A DNA stretch of 64,000 nt from Hymenobacter sp. BRD128 (GTDB taxonomy: Bacteria; Bacteroidota; Bacteroidia; Cytophagales; Hymenobacteraceae). The translations under genes and the position numbers were made by a program. How positions within the stretch are numbered: the first letter of the stretch is position 1; each line of letters starts with the position of its first letter. The DNA is taken from NCBI RefSeq assembly GCF_013256625.1, contig NZ_CP053908.1:3410001-3474000 (forward strand). The letters run 5' to 3'. Below, one piece after another: positions 47,536 to 57,059 of the stretch. The notes beneath the pieces are model-generated. The model saw only the letters and a list, made by a program, of their open reading frames with translations, had not been told where the DNA came from and did no database searches.

Positions 47536-50049
47536 CTAGCGAATCTGCTGGCCGATGATGAAGTGGAAGTGATTGAAATCCTGTGCCGTTGTAGTACCAG
47601 GAGGCGGAATTACTGTATCGAATGCCCGGCCGTAGTCAAACCCTAGCAAACCGAACGCCGACATGAAAATACGGGCCCCGAAGCCAGCCGAGCGGTACAG
47701 CTTATAGGGGTTGTACTGGCTGTACACATCTACCGCGTTGCCCGCTTCGGCAAAGCCCAGGATGTAGACCGTAGCGGCCGGGTTGAGGCTCACCGGATAG
47801 CGCAGCTCAGCCACGTACTTATTATAAGCCACGCCGCCGCTCTTACCCGTTTGAGCCGTCGGGATGGCGTAAGCACCATTGGGGTCGTCGTAGCCGCGTA
47901 GACCAATATAGTCGGTACCCACCAGGAATGAGCCGCCGCCGCCGTAGCCCAGGCCCGCGCCGCCCATCTTGAAGCGTTCAAACGGTCCAGGAGTGCGGTC
48001 CTTGCTATACGTGCCGATGTAGCCGAAGTGCGCCCGTGTGTTGAGCACCAGCTTACCCACGATGGGTGTAAACCACGAGGCGTCAAACATCCACTTGTGA
48101 AATTCTACCCACTCGTACACGTTGGGGTGCGCACCGGGGAAGGCCGAGTACGGCGGCGTCAGGCTTACGCTCAGGCTCAGCGACGAGCCCCGGCGGGTGT
48201 AGGTCGGGTTATCGATGCTATTGCGCGACAGCGTGGTATTGAGCGTAATGTTATTGGCGCGGCCGGTGCTGAAATCCGAGAAAATCGAATAATTTTGCAG
48301 CTGATACTGGCTGAACGAGAGCGAGTTGCTAAGCGAAAAATAGTCATCCGGCACCCGCAGCTGGCGGCCCAGGCCGATGGTAGCACTATTTACCTTGATA
48401 AAGCTGCCCGTAGTGGGGTTAAAATTGACCCCCAGGCGCGACACGCTGCGGTTCAGACTAAACGATAAGGAATTAGGCTTACGGCCCCCTAGCCAGGGCT
48501 CGGTGAAGCTGAACGAATAAGCCTGGTACTGCAAGCCATTGGCCTGCACATTTAGGGCCACGCGCTGGCCATCGCCGGCCGGTACGGGCGTCCAGTTGTG
48601 AAAGTCACGGGCCTTACGCAGCGAGAAGTTGTTGAAGACCAGGCCCACCGTACCAATAAAGCCGGCATAGCCACCCCAGCCGCCCGACAGCGTAATCTGG
48701 TCCGAAGGCTTTTCCACCACCGTATAATTGATGTCCACCGTCCCATCGGCCTGGTTCGGCACGGGGTTGATACCAATTTTTTCCGGGTCGAAGTACCCTA
48801 GCGTGGCAATCTCACGCTGCGAGCGAATGAGCAACTCCCGGTTGAACTTATCGCCGGGCAGCGTGCGCAGCGTGCGGCGCAGCACGTGGTCGCTGGTCTT
48901 GGTATTGCCCGCGATGTTGATGTCCTTTACCCGCGCCTGCACCCCTTCCGAGATGCGCATCTCAATGTCGATGGAATCGCCTTCGACCTTGGTTTCTACC
49001 GGGTCGAGCTGAAAGAACAGATAGCCGTCGTTCATATAGAGCGACTCCACATCCTGGCCCGTGGGGTTGTAATGCAGCCGCTTGTCGAGGTTTTCGTGGC
49101 TATAAGGTGCCCCGCGCTTGATGCCCAACACCGACGACAGCGTTTTGCTATCGTAGAGGTAATTGCCTGACCAGGTGATATTGCGGAAGTAGTATTTTGG
49201 TCCTTCGTCTACTTTCAGTTTTACAATCAGGCCCTTCGCATCACGCTCAATGGTATCGGACAGGATGGTGGCATCGCGGTAGCCCTGGTTGTTGTAAAAA
49301 TCGACCAGTTTCTTCTTATCATCTTCAAAATCAGAGCGCTGAAATTTACCAGGCGTCAGGATTTTGTACGACTTGCGGGCCTTGGTCTTCTTGAATTGAC
49401 TGGCTAGCTTACCGTCCTTGAATGCTTTGTTGCCTTCAAACTCAATGTCGTGAATACGTACCTTCTGGCCCTTATCCACGTCAATTTTCAGCGCTACACT
49501 GTTGGAAAGCGCCGAGTCAGCTACTTGGCGGATAACTACTTTGGTATCTAGGAAACCTTTGTTAGTGTAGAACTTGCGTACCTGCGTGCGGGTGTTAGCC
49601 AGCAGGGCATCGGTCACGACCTTACCCCGGATGAGCTTGATTTTCTTCTCAATATCCGTGGCCTGCCCCTTACTAATACCCTCAAACGAAAACTTGGAGA
49701 GGCGCGGCCGCTCGCGCACGTTGAAATCCAGGAATATCTTGCTGCCTTCGGTGCGCGCAACACTTACTGAAATATCGGCCACCAGTCCCTGCGCCCAAAT
49801 TTTGCGGATGGCTTTGCCCAGGTCATCGCCAGGCACATTTATCACGTCCCCAATCCGCAAACCTGACAGGCTAATTAACGTATTAGGGTCTAGTGAGCGG
49901 GCGCCACTCACCGTGATGCCCCCCAGTTCGTACTTGCGCGGCTCTTCAGCGGCCGCTTCTACCTGCTGCGCATGCGCCGGCCGGGCTACCAGCACAGTAG
50001 CCAGCAGTAGTACACTCAACAATCCACTACGTAGGTAGGTACGCATCAT
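47536..50049 (-). CDS. bamA: Outer-membrane protein assembly factor BamA
   Basis: 837 residues. Signal peptide LLSVLLLATVLVARPAHAQ. Five POTRA domains follow to about residue 440, e.g. ELGGITVSGARSLDPNTLIS, VRIHDIEFEGNKAFKDGKLA, YYFRNITWSGNYLYDSKTLS and VKDINIAGNTKTSDHVLRRT. The 16-strand barrel has the lid-loop motif as GLRGYDDPNG and ends FNHFHFIIGQQIR. BamA inserts barrel proteins into the outer membrane. It follows uppS by 18 bases and precedes the two skp-like chaperone genes. Confidence 0.95.
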   Translation of the reverse strand: MMRTYLRSGLLSVLLLATVLVARPAHAQQVEAAAEEPRKYELGGITVSGARSLDPNTLISLSGLRIGDVINVPGDDLGKAIRKIWAQGLVADISVSVARTEGSKIFLDFNVRERPRLSKFSFEGISKGQATDIEKKIKLIRGKVVTDALLANTRTQVRKFYTNKGFLDTKVVIRQVADSALSNSVALKIDVDKGQKVRIHDIEFEGNKAFKDGKLASQFKKTKARKSYKILTPGKFQRSDFEDDKKKLVDFYNNQGYRDATILSDTIERDAKGLIVKLKVDEGPKYYFRNITWSGNYLYDSKTLSSVLGIKRGAPYSHENLDKRLHYNPTGQDVESLYMNDGYLFFQLDPVETKVEGDSIDIEMRISEGVQARVKDINIAGNTKTSDHVLRRTLRTLPGDKFNRELLIRSQREIATLGYFDPEKIGINPVPNQADGTVDINYTVVEKPSDQITLSGGWGGYAGFIGTVGLVFNNFSLRKARDFHNWTPVPAGDGQRVALNVQANGLQYQAYSFSFTEPWLGGRKPNSLSFSLNRSVSRLGVNFNPTTGSFIKVNSATIGLGRQLRVPDDYFSLSNSLSFSQYQLQNYSIFSDFSTGRANNITLNTTLSRNSIDNPTYTRRGSSLSLSVSLTPPYSAFPGAHPNVYEWVEFHKWMFDASWFTPIVGKLVLNTRAHFGYIGTYSKDRTPGPFERFKMGGAGLGYGGGGSFLVGTDYIGLRGYDDPNGAYAIPTAQTGKSGGVAYNKYVAELRYPVSLNPAATVYILGFAEAGNAVDVYSQYNPYKLYRSAGFGARIFMSAFGLLGFDYGRAFDTVIPPPGTTTAQDFNHFHFIIGQQIR

Positions 50050-50067
50050 TCTAACTAAATAATAAAA

Positions 50068-50814
50068 TCAGGAGGCCGACAGCTGTTCGCTGGTTTTGCC
50101 AAAGCGGCGCTCCCGGCCCTGGTAGGCCCGCAAGGCATCGCGAAAGTGACTGCGCCGAAAATCAGGCCACAGAACGGGGGTAATATAAAGCTCCGTATAG
50201 GCGAGCTGCCAGAGCAGAAAATTGCTGATGCGCTGCTCGCCGCTGGTGCGAATAAGTAATTCGGGGTCAGGAATACCAGCCGTTGACAAATAGCTGGTTA
50301 TGGTGTTTTCGTTTACTTCAGCCGGTTGCAGGCGGCCAGCCGCCACATCAGTGGCCAACCGCCGGGCCGCTTGGGCCAGGTCCCAGCGCCCGCTGTAGCT
50401 CAGGGCTAGCACCAGGGTCATGCGGGTACCAGCCTTCGTTAGCTCAATAGCTTCGGCTAGCTCGCGCTGGCAGTTAGCAGGTAGGTTGCCAACTTCGCCA
50501 ATTGCTTGCAAACGCACACTGTTTTTTAGTAGCGTAGGTGTTTCCTGTCGAATGGTATGCACCAGTAGTTGCATTAGCGCAGTCACCTCAAAAGCCGGAC
50601 GGTTCCAGTTTTCGGTTGAGAACGCGTAAAGCGTTAAGTAGTGCACCCCCAACTCGGCGGCCTCCTCTACCGTGTCGCGCACCGCCGTAATAGCACTTTG
50701 ATGCCCAAACACGCGTAGTCCTCCCCGCTGCTTGGCCCAGCGCCCGTTACCATCCATGATAACGGCTACGTGGGCAGGAATATTAGAGAGGTCTATTTCG
50801 GACCGTTCGGCCAT
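50068..50814 (-). CDS. uppS: Isoprenyl transferase (undecaprenyl diphosphate synthase)
   Basis: 248 residues. It condenses isopentenyl diphosphate units in cis to make the undecaprenyl carrier for cell-wall synthesis. Motifs: HVAVIMDGNGRWAKQRG with the catalytic aspartate near residue 21, LTLYAFSTENWNRP near 80, and LLIRTSGEQRISNFLLWQLA with YTELYITPVLWPDF near 190-215. It is placed directly upstream of bamA, as in other Bacteroidota. Confidence 0.96.
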   Translation of the reverse strand: MAERSEIDLSNIPAHVAVIMDGNGRWAKQRGGLRVFGHQSAITAVRDTVEEAAELGVHYLTLYAFSTENWNRPAFEVTALMQLLVHTIRQETPTLLKNSVRLQAIGEVGNLPANCQRELAEAIELTKAGTRMTLVLALSYSGRWDLAQAARRLATDVAAGRLQPAEVNENTITSYLSTAGIPDPELLIRTSGEQRISNFLLWQLAYTELYITPVLWPDFRRSHFRDALRAYQGRERRFGKTSEQLSAS

Positions 50815-50839
50815 CTTTGCGGTTTGCGTATAAGAGGCC

Positions 50840-50847
50840 GCAAGTTA
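50840..50847 (-). promoter_or_regulatory. Possible -7 element (TAACTTGC) before uppS
   Basis: TAACTTGC on the minus strand, 25 bases before the uppS ATG, is identical to the word before the lipoprotein gene at 60862. Confidence 0.35.
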
Positions 50848-50967
50848 CGCAAAGGGTTGCAGTCTGGCTTCGGCCGCGCCCCTATAAGCGAGGCAGACAA
50901 CAAAGCCGTTAGATTTTAATTGACTATTTGTCAAGATATTAACCCCATAAAAGCACTGCACAAACCC

Positions 50968-51732
50968 TTATTTCAAGAGGCGTTTGTTTTTATTGTAAGG
51001 TGCCGGGCAGAGGATTTTATAGAAGGTATACGACAGGCTGATGCCGGAATAATAGTACCAATCCTGGTCGTGGCTATTTACGAGCAGAGGGGTCTGGTCG
51101 CCGGTGTGGTCGAGCTGGTCAGTAAAGGTCTTGCGCGCGCCCATCTCCAAACCCAGGTTGAAGTGTTCGGTGAGCGCGATTTTTAGGCCGGCACCAGCGG
51201 GAATGGCTAGGCCCACTTTAGCACCTTTGCGGTCAAAATCGGCTTTAAGGGCATCATTGGCGCTGCTAACAGTGGTGCTGACATAATACAGCCCTAGTCC
51301 GGCGAATAAATAAGGCGACACATGCACGCGGTGCTGGTCCCTACGGTCATGATAGTCCAAAAAATTGTATTCCACCACGCCGGCGGCTTCCGCTAGCCCC
51401 CCACTCAGGCTGAGTTGCCGATAGCTCTGCAAGGGTGGCACGCCACCGTTCACGCCTTGTACATTAGCATCGGTGGCACGCAGAAAGCCAGTCGTCAGGC
51501 TAGCCCGCAGCGTAACGGGCACCGACACATCACGGCGATAAAAGATAGTTAAGGCCGGGCGGCTATTCTGCCACTGAAACTGCGGCGATACTTCGCCTTT
51601 ATAGTTGGTAGCGCCCACTCCAATGCCTACCTCACTGGTATGCTGAGCAAAAGCAGGAGTAGCTAAAAAAAACGCACTTCCCACTAGTAAGCTACTAGCG
51701 GGAAGTGCGAAGAGAAACCTAAAAACGGTCAT
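50968..51732 (-). CDS. DUF6089-type outer-membrane beta-barrel protein (short copy)
   Basis: 254 residues. Signal peptide LLVGSAFFLATPAFAQ. The mature start SEVGIGVGATNYKGEVSPQF and the strands PYLFAGLGLYYVSTTV, FNLGLEMGARKTFTDQLDHT and YYYSGISLSYTFYKILCPAP follow the DUF6089 barrel seen next to uppS/bamA in many Bacteroidota. The role is unknown. It shares the GxRKTFTxxLD motif with the neighbouring barrel at 51775, so the two are probably paralogues. Confidence 0.85.
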   Translation of the reverse strand: MTVFRFLFALPASSLLVGSAFFLATPAFAQHTSEVGIGVGATNYKGEVSPQFQWQNSRPALTIFYRRDVSVPVTLRASLTTGFLRATDANVQGVNGGVPPLQSYRQLSLSGGLAEAAGVVEYNFLDYHDRRDQHRVHVSPYLFAGLGLYYVSTTVSSANDALKADFDRKGAKVGLAIPAGAGLKIALTEHFNLGLEMGARKTFTDQLDHTGDQTPLLVNSHDQDWYYYSGISLSYTFYKILCPAPYNKNKRLLK

Positions 51733-51774
51733 GCAGCAGACTGTAAGGGTAAGGTCCAGCCAGCTAGCAATAGC

Positions 51775-52668
51775 CTAGCGGAACTTGGGGTTCTTAATTT
51801 TCGGGTTCAGGATGTAGTTGAGCGAGAAGCCGGTAACGGTGTACCAGTCGCTTTTACCCTGACCGCGCTTGGCGCCAGGGAGAAAACCGCCAGCTACCCC
51901 AGTCGACGTATTGGTGATACCACCGGGCGCAGTACCACCGCCGTAACCGCCAAAATATTGTGCAGCAGCGCTAGCACCCGACAAACTAGCATAGTTTCCG
52001 CTCACATCGTCTAGGTAACCAGTAAAGGTTTTACGCAAGCCTATCTCGAAAGCAGCATCCAGGTTGCGATTGATACGGTAGCGCACGCCAACACCGAAGG
52101 GCAGCGAAAATTGGAATTTGCTGTAATCAACCCCTTCCGTCTTCAATGCTTGCAGGTCAACATAGTTGCCGCTGGCATCTTTGCCCTGCGGAGAATGATG
52201 GAAACCAGCAACGCCACCGAACAGGTAGGGTACGAAGTCAGGACGCTTTAGGTAATTGTTGCGGTTTTCAATCAGGTCAACGATAACTACGGCCGAAGCT
52301 TCGTAGATATCATTGCGGAAATTCATATTTCGCGTGTAGCGGAAGCGGGCGTTCACATCGTCTTTGCTGGCATTGGTGTTGTCATCGGCCGTGATGCGGC
52401 CATAGGCAATAGCAAAGCGGCCCGACACGCGCGGAAAGAAGCGGTGCGTAATATTAAGGCCAATATTAGGCCGGGTATCGCCCAAGTGAAATGAGGCGAA
52501 GTTGGTGAGTGGGTTTAAGTCACCAAAATAGTTCATTGCATTCAGGCTCACCCCGATAGAGGTATACTGCTTACGCTTGCTGAACTGCTGGGCATCGGCA
52601 TGTTGCGTAGAGCCTAGCAATGCTAGACCGGCGAGCACGGCCGTTGAGTACGTGAAAAACTTAGTCAT
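51775..52668 (-). CDS. DUF6089-type outer-membrane beta-barrel protein (long copy)
   Basis: 297 residues. Signal peptide LAGLALLGSTQHADAQ. The barrel strands include TSIGVSLNAMNYFGDLNPLT, RVSGRFAIAYGRIT, VPYLFGGVAGFHHSPQG, NLDAAFEIGLRKTFTGYLDD and WYTVTGFSLNYILNPKIKNP. A glycine/serine-rich loop of about 50 residues (near 225-275) is missing from the shorter paralogue downstream. Function unknown; the conserved neighbourhood links it to outer-membrane assembly. Confidence 0.85.
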   Translation of the reverse strand: MTKFFTYSTAVLAGLALLGSTQHADAQQFSKRKQYTSIGVSLNAMNYFGDLNPLTNFASFHLGDTRPNIGLNITHRFFPRVSGRFAIAYGRITADDNTNASKDDVNARFRYTRNMNFRNDIYEASAVVIVDLIENRNNYLKRPDFVPYLFGGVAGFHHSPQGKDASGNYVDLQALKTEGVDYSKFQFSLPFGVGVRYRINRNLDAAFEIGLRKTFTGYLDDVSGNYASLSGASAAAQYFGGYGGGTAPGGITNTSTGVAGGFLPGAKRGQGKSDWYTVTGFSLNYILNPKIKNPKFR

Positions 52669-52738
52669 AAGGCGTAGAGTAAGGAGTTGGTCGAGCTAGA
52701 TGGATGCAAACGCGACAGGACGTGGTTCGCAACGAATG

Positions 52739-52746
52739 CAAAAGTA
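52739..52746 (-). promoter_or_regulatory. -7 element (TACTTTTG) before the long DUF6089 gene
   Basis: TACTTTTG on the minus strand matches TAnnTTTG exactly and gives a leader of about 65 bases. The gap to nadK is 131 bases, so a fresh promoter here is reasonable. Confidence 0.45.
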
Positions 52747-52799
52747 AGAGTTAAAGGTAACTAAAAAAAACCAAGCCTTTTTTTAGTAGCTTTTCAGCA

Positions 52800-53699
52800 C
52801 TATTTTAACTGTAATGCAACAGCTGGATTACGGCGGTCAAGGCCCCAATTTAGTTTATTTCGCAAAGTACTTAAGAAATTGACGTGGTTTAATTTAACCA
52901 GCCGAGCGTTAAAGTTTTCACGCCGAACAGCCATTTGTATGCTTGCTTCGACCGGTACAGAGCGCGAATCGAGGGCAAGCAAGTAGCTGGTGGCGCGGCC
53001 TTCTATCTCAAACGAAATAATGCTTTGGTCGGATACAACAAGTGGGCGAACATTCAAATTGTGGGGGCATACGGGAGCGATGATAAAATTGTTTGTCTGC
53101 GGGAGCATTACTGGTCCACCACAGCTCAAAGAATAGCCCGTAGAGCCCGTAGGCGTAGAAACAACGAGCCCATCGGCCCAGTACGAGTTTAAATATTCTC
53201 CGTTGATGTAGGTGTGCACGACAATCATGGCGGAGGTGTCGCGCTTTAAAATACTAAATTCGTTGAGGCCAAAGTTAAGGGCACCAAATACATCGGGGTC
53301 GGTTTCGACCCGGAGCAGGCTGCGGTCTTCGAGGGTGAAGTGCCCCTTAAACAAGGCATCGATAGCTTGCGGAATATAGTCGGGATTGATGGGAGCCAGG
53401 AAGCCTAGCCGGCCGGTGTTGATACCCAAAATCGGTATCTGAAGCGCGCCGACATAGGTGACCGTATCGAGCAGGGTGCCATCGCCGCCGATGCTGAGCA
53501 CAAATTGAACTCCCCGCAAGGAGTCGCCGCGCCGAAAAGTGCTGATGTCGGGTGGCAGGCGCAGGTGGCTGGCTAGGTAGTCGCAAAAAGCCTCGACTAT
53601 CATCATCTCGGCCCCCCGGGCCACTAGTTCATCGAGCAGAGTTTGCAGGAAAGGGGCTACGGCCTCGTCAAATGGCTTACCCAGGATAGCAATTTTCAT
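52800..53699 (-). CDS. nadK: NAD kinase
   Basis: 299 residues. NadK phosphorylates NAD to NADP. Motifs: LSIGGDGTLLDTVTYVG near residue 70 with the catalytic GGDGT, LGINTGRLGFLAPI near 95, FGLNEFSILKRDTSAMI near 150, and DGLVVSTPTGSTGYSLSCGG near 180. It lies in the CBS - surface antigen - nadK - DUF6089 - uppS - bamA series. Confidence 0.96.
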   Translation of the reverse strand: MKIAILGKPFDEAVAPFLQTLLDELVARGAEMMIVEAFCDYLASHLRLPPDISTFRRGDSLRGVQFVLSIGGDGTLLDTVTYVGALQIPILGINTGRLGFLAPINPDYIPQAIDALFKGHFTLEDRSLLRVETDPDVFGALNFGLNEFSILKRDTSAMIVVHTYINGEYLNSYWADGLVVSTPTGSTGYSLSCGGPVMLPQTNNFIIAPVCPHNLNVRPLVVSDQSIISFEIEGRATSYLLALDSRSVPVEASIQMAVRRENFNARLVKLNHVNFLSTLRNKLNWGLDRRNPAVALQLK

Positions 53700-53732
53700 A
53701 ACAAAAACTTAATACTGCGGCACCCTTGCAAA

Positions 53733-55289
53733 TCAGATGGGGAAAGCCGTGCGGAAAAAGACTCCCGTGCTTGTGTAAACGGTGAGGGTACGAGTGAGCT
53801 CGACGCAGAAAACACGGTCGTAGTAGGTCACCAAATGTAGGCCCAGGCCCACCGATGCCAGCAACTGACCGGGCAGCTGGTTAGTAGGCGACTGGTAGCG
53901 GCCGACGCTGCCCCCCGCCACGCCCGCGTCGGCGAAAGCGTTGAGGTATACGGCCAAGGGCAGCGTACCTACTTTCGGATTGTGAATAAATGGCAGAGCC
54001 AGCGGCGGGGGGGCCCAGGCGCGCAGGCTCAGGCCCTGCTGCACGAGCGCATAGGAGCGGCCCTCGACCACGTAGATGTCGTAGCCGCGCACCAGTGCAT
54101 CGTAGCCGAAGCTACGCGCATCGGCATAAGCCAGGCTGGGGGCAAAGAGTCGGGTTTGGGCGCTCAGGCCGCCGGCGTAGTAAAAACCGTGGCCCAGGCT
54201 GAGGTAGCGCGCGTAGCGCAGCCGCACTGTGGCGTAGGCCGGCGAACGCTCGGCGCCTACAAACTGGCGAAAATTGAGCCCGGCCTGAAAAAACTGCCCG
54301 GTAAGCGGATAGGCAAAAGTATTGCGCTGGTTGTTTGTAGTGACGAAGCTGGCATCCAGGTACGCGCGCTGCGCCAAGCCTAGCAGGTAGTCCGGGTTAA
54401 GCTGGCCAATAAGGTTACTGATTTGCTCCCGGTGATACGACACGTCGAACGCCGAGGCTAGCTGCACGGTGTGGCGCAGCCGCAACCCACTCGACACGTA
54501 GAAGCGCTGAATAGGAAAGGCATCGGTTTCGGCATCGCTGAGGCTACGCAGGCGGTCGAAGAACGTGTTGTAGTCGAGATTACGGCTTTGGTAGTACGAG
54601 ATGGCTAGCCCCACTCCTATCCGGCGGCGGCGCCCCAGGCCGGGCGCCTCGTAAAACAACTCGTACTTGCGGTTGAAGCCGAGCTGGATGTTGGCCGTTA
54701 GCTGCTCGGCGCGCCCCCGGAAATTAGCATCGACCAGATGCAGGCCGTAGTCAATGCGCTGCCAGCGGTCGAGGCGGGTGCGCCAGCGGTTAAAATCCTC
54801 TCCCAGCGACAAAATAGGGCTAGGCAAAATATACCAGCGCTCCTGCATGCTGAACAGCACCGTAAGCTGCCCCGTGCCGCCGCAGCTGCCCTGCGCCAGC
54901 ACAGTATGAAAGAGTTGCAAGTTGTAGAGGCGGCGGCGGTTGGCTTCGAGGCGGGTGGCCAAGTCGGCCACCGTCAGCGAGTCGCCTTCGTGAAAATCGA
55001 GCTCGGCGCGCAGCGTGCGCTCACGGGTGCGGTTGTTGCCCACAAAAAGAACGGCCGATACCCGCACGCGGGCGCCGGGGCAGGAGCCCACGCGCACCAG
55101 CGTGTCGGTGGGAACCACCACGGGGGCTAACGCTGGCGGGTGAGCCTCGCGGCGCAGCGGAGGCAAGCCATCGGGCGGGGCCGGCGGTAGCGGCGTTTGA
55201 GCTGCCAATAAGCCCGCCGACCCCAGCAACATGGTAAGGAGCAGCCAACCTACGGCAGTAGCAACAGAAAGCCGGGCGTGGTGCTTCAC
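53733..55289 (-). CDS. BamA/TamA-like outer-membrane protein with one POTRA domain
   Basis: 518 residues. Signal peptide VGWLLLTMLLGSAGLLAAQ, then a Pro-rich linker. A single POTRA-like domain follows (VRVSAVLFVGNNRTRERTLR, RRRLYNLQLFHTVLAQG), and the rest is a barrel (FYEAPGLGRRRRIGVGLAIS, YASLSG-like turns absent, DALVRGYDIYVVEGRSYALV). VRGY matches the Omp85 lid motif. The start is a GTG; a perfect -7 word (55294-55301) ends four bases before it and overlaps the stop of the CBS gene. It may insert or export a specific partner. Confidence 0.82.
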   Translation of the reverse strand: MKHHARLSVATAVGWLLLTMLLGSAGLLAAQTPLPPAPPDGLPPLRREAHPPALAPVVVPTDTLVRVGSCPGARVRVSAVLFVGNNRTRERTLRAELDFHEGDSLTVADLATRLEANRRRLYNLQLFHTVLAQGSCGGTGQLTVLFSMQERWYILPSPILSLGEDFNRWRTRLDRWQRIDYGLHLVDANFRGRAEQLTANIQLGFNRKYELFYEAPGLGRRRRIGVGLAISYYQSRNLDYNTFFDRLRSLSDAETDAFPIQRFYVSSGLRLRHTVQLASAFDVSYHREQISNLIGQLNPDYLLGLAQRAYLDASFVTTNNQRNTFAYPLTGQFFQAGLNFRQFVGAERSPAYATVRLRYARYLSLGHGFYYAGGLSAQTRLFAPSLAYADARSFGYDALVRGYDIYVVEGRSYALVQQGLSLRAWAPPPLALPFIHNPKVGTLPLAVYLNAFADAGVAGGSVGRYQSPTNQLPGQLLASVGLGLHLVTYYDRVFCVELTRTLTVYTSTGVFFRTAFPI

Positions 55290-55293
55290 CCCG

Positions 55294-55301
55294 CAAAGTT
55301 A
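55294..55301 (-). promoter_or_regulatory. -7 element (TAACTTTG) four bases before a GTG start
   Basis: TAACTTTG on the minus strand matches TAnnTTTG exactly. It overlaps the TAA of the CBS gene and sits four bases from the GTG of the surface-antigen gene, so a transcript from here would be leaderless. Confidence 0.45.
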
Positions 55302-55976
55302 GACGCTGAGGTAGCGCAGCAGCGCGTCGAAGCGCTCCTGCTCGTCTTCACTCGCCACGGGTGTACCGCTAAACTGGGCCGATACCACGTAGCCAAACCG
55401 CTCGAGCGTGGCCGTGATGCGGGCCAGATTATCGGTATTGAGGCGCAACGTGAGGCGGATGCGGTAGGGGTCGTGCTCGTCGGCAATGACGTGGGCCGAG
55501 AGAATCTTGGCGTTGTTTTCCTCCACGTAGCGGCTGATTTGCGAGAGCGAATAATCGCGCTCCTCCATCGTGAGCACCAGGATGCTGCCCTGGCCAGCCA
55601 CGCCGGGCACCGGCCCGAAGGCGGCCAGGGCATCGCTCACCGTTACCACGCCCGCGTATTCCTGCTGCTCGTCGAGCACGGGCACGAGCTGGATTTTCTG
55701 CTCAATAGCCAGCTCCATCACCCGGTAGAAGTGCTGGTCGTGCTGCACGTGCACGTTGGCGTAGCCTAGCGGCAGCTCGGCCAGCTGGGTATTGGGGTTT
55801 TCGTAGTCGGCCAGGTCTTGCTCGGTGACGAGGCCGCGGTAGCTGCGGCCGGTGAGCACGGGCAGCTGCCCCACGTGAAACTCTTCCAGCCACCGCGCGG
55901 CCTTGGCGGTCGTGTCGGTGCCCTTCAGCGGCGGAATCATCTGATTGAGAAGGTCTTCGGCGAGTAGAGCAGGCAT
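55299..55976 (-). CDS. CBS-domain protein with C-terminal ACT-like region
   Basis: 225 residues. Two CBS motifs form one Bateman module (TTAKAARWLEEFHVGQLPVL with YRGLVTEQDLADY, and FYRVMELAIEQKIQLVPVLD with YAGVVTVSDALAAF), which usually binds adenine nucleotides. An ACT-like domain follows (ILVLTMEERDYSLSQISRYV, RIRLTLRLNTDNLARITATL). It probably senses energy state or a ligand; the target is unknown. It heads the nadK/bamA series, as it does in related genomes. Confidence 0.87.
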   Translation of the reverse strand: MPALLAEDLLNQMIPPLKGTDTTAKAARWLEEFHVGQLPVLTGRSYRGLVTEQDLADYENPNTQLAELPLGYANVHVQHDQHFYRVMELAIEQKIQLVPVLDEQQEYAGVVTVSDALAAFGPVPGVAGQGSILVLTMEERDYSLSQISRYVEENNAKILSAHVIADEHDPYRIRLTLRLNTDNLARITATLERFGYVVSAQFSGTPVASEDEQERFDALLRYLSV

Positions 55977-56156
55977 AAATACATAAGCTAAGAAAGCGGG
56001 CAGTCAACAGCATACCAGCCTAGATTCGGGCCAACTGCCGCCAAAAGCAGCAGGACGCCGCACATGGCGCGGCAAGCCACGAATAGGACTACTAACGGGT
56101 GGGAAAGGTTGCTAAATAAAGGCAAAAACCAAGCCCAGCCTCGGCCAATATACCAG

Positions 56157-56957
56157 CTAGCGCGCCGAGCTGGCGGCCAGCATCGGCGAAAGCTGGTTGG
56201 TAGTGCGCTGCAGGAAGCCCGCCAGCCAGCGGTTGAAGCCGGCCGGGCGCTCCATCATGGGGGCGTGGCCGCAGTGGTCAAGAAACCGCAGCTCGGCCTG
56301 GGGCAGCAGGCGCTCGAAATCGTGCGCCACGGAGGGCGGCGTAATGGTGTCGTTCAGTCCCCACACCAGCAGCACCGGCACCGTGATGCGGTGCAGGTCG
56401 CCAGCCAAGTTGTGATGCTGGGCCGAGCGCGCAATGCTAATCATGCGCAGGCACTTGGCGTTGGAATTGGTAACGGCAAATACTTCATCGACCAATTCCT
56501 TGGTGGCCACGCTAGGGTCGTAAAACGTGTAGCCCACCCGCTCGCGCACAAAATTGTAGTCGCCGCGCTTCGGGAAAGAGCCGCCCATGCCGTCCTCAAA
56601 TAAGCCGCTGCTACCGGTGAGCACCAGCCGACGCACGCGGCCGGGGTTTTTGAGCGTGTACACCAGCGCAACGTGGCCGCCGAGCGAATTGCCCAGCAGA
56701 GTAAACTCAGTGGGCAGCTGCAACTTATCCACAAAGCTTTCCACATAGGCGACCAGCCCCGGCACGGTGGCTTGCAACAGCGGCATGTCGTAGACGGGTA
56801 GCACCGGAATAATTACGCGATACTGGGCCGAAAACTCGGCCACCACGTCTTGCCAGTTGCTGAGCGCGCCGAAAAGCCCATGCAGCAGCAGCAACACCGG
56901 CCCCTGGCCTTCGTCGACATAGTCAAACCCGTGCTGCTGCTGGCGGCGAAGCTCCAT
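56157..56957 (-). CDS. Alpha/beta-fold hydrolase
   Basis: 266 residues from the ATG at 56957. The fold shows the oxyanion-hole segment LLLLHGLFGALSNWQDVV, the nucleophile elbow LLGNSLGGHVALVYTLKNPG, the acid residue in LVWGLNDTITPPSV and the catalytic histidine in DHCGHAPMMERP. The substrate is unknown; such hydrolases include esterases and MhpC-like enzymes. A TTG 17 codons upstream extends the frame but adds only basic residues. Confidence 0.87.
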   Translation of the reverse strand: MELRRQQQHGFDYVDEGQGPVLLLLHGLFGALSNWQDVVAEFSAQYRVIIPVLPVYDMPLLQATVPGLVAYVESFVDKLQLPTEFTLLGNSLGGHVALVYTLKNPGRVRRLVLTGSSGLFEDGMGGSFPKRGDYNFVRERVGYTFYDPSVATKELVDEVFAVTNSNAKCLRMISIARSAQHHNLAGDLHRITVPVLLVWGLNDTITPPSVAHDFERLLPQAELRFLDHCGHAPMMERPAGFNRWLAGFLQRTTNQLSPMLAASSAR

Positions 56958-57059
56958 AATTTCTGGTTTAGCGTTTCTAGGTTTTCGCTTTTGAGGGCTG
57001 GCACTCAACTGCCCAAACGACAGGCAGCCCGAAACCAGCCTGCGTAATAAAAAGTCAAC